Source: Acidobacteriota bacterium
GTDB taxonomy: Bacteria > Acidobacteriota > Blastocatellia > Pyrinomonadales > Pyrinomonadaceae
Assembly (NCBI GenBank): GCA_013696385.1
Contig: JACCYR010000086.1
Coordinates: 1 to 5,841 of the forward strand
Reading direction: 5' to 3'
Length of the DNA stretch: 5,841 bases
Part shown: piece after piece, positions 5,834-5,841 of the stretch
Position numbering within the stretch: position 1 is the stretch's first letter
How the letters are laid out: every line of letters starts with the position of its first letter
The notes under the pieces: model-generated
Databases searched by the model: none
The model's input: the letters and a program-made list of their open reading frames with translations, nothing else
Told to the model about the DNA's origin: nothing
Translations under genes and position numbers: made by a program

Positions 5834-5841
5834 CAAGAAGA

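Larger units (their letters stand above)
5352..5841. other. Gene-free region upstream of leuS to the window end
   Basis: These 490 AT-rich bases contain no convincing protein-coding gene. They hold two heptamer arrays (5359-5379 and 5430-5457), a compact hairpin (5469-5499), candidate minus-strand leuS promoters, a candidate plus-strand promoter near 5668-5697, a 13-bp dyad (5772-5818) and a GGAGG site (5829-5833). The arrangement suggests a divergent regulatory region, with leuS leaving to the left and an unseen gene starting just past the right edge. Confidence 0.6.

Overview
The window carries two complete protein-coding genes, both on the minus strand. A eukaryotic-type serine/threonine protein kinase lies at 6-2282. 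It has a PEGA-like segment, one membrane helix and a C-terminal sulfatase-modifying (FGE-like) domain. Leucyl-tRNA synthetase (leuS) lies at 2634-5351. The kinase architecture (Cys-rich N-terminus, Hanks-type kinase, transmembrane helix, FGE-like tail), the AT-rich spacers and the heptanucleotide repeats together suggest a member of the Acidobacteriota, perhaps Blastocatellia/Pyrinomonas-like. That placement is inference from family knowledge; no marker here proves it.

Layout from left to right: the kinase gene; a 351-bp spacer that holds only a candidate kinase promoter; leuS; then about 490 bp without a recognisable gene. This last stretch holds two arrays of 7-bp tandem repeats, a compact hairpin element, candidate minus-strand promoters for leuS, and a candidate plus-strand promoter. 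It ends in a dyad and a GGAGG Shine-Dalgarno-like site 8 nt from the window end, so a plus-strand gene probably starts just outside. leuS and the kinase share a strand but are widely spaced, so they are probably separate transcription units.

The most unusual feature is that leuS has been invaded by short 7-bp tandem repeats at three separate places. One is an 87-bp hairpin of inverted heptamer arms translated in frame inside the CP1 editing domain. The other two share an identical 19-bp sequence read in two different codon registers, one in CP1 and one in the anticodon-binding region. Two further heptamer families sit upstream of leuS, one directly against its start codon. Because 7 and 3 share no factor, a heptamer array encodes the same cyclic 7-residue peptide in any frame. 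The families found inside leuS are free of stop codons in the sense orientation, and the family touching the start codon is not. This looks like a dispersed repeat system whose coding-compatible members can be tolerated inside an essential enzyme.
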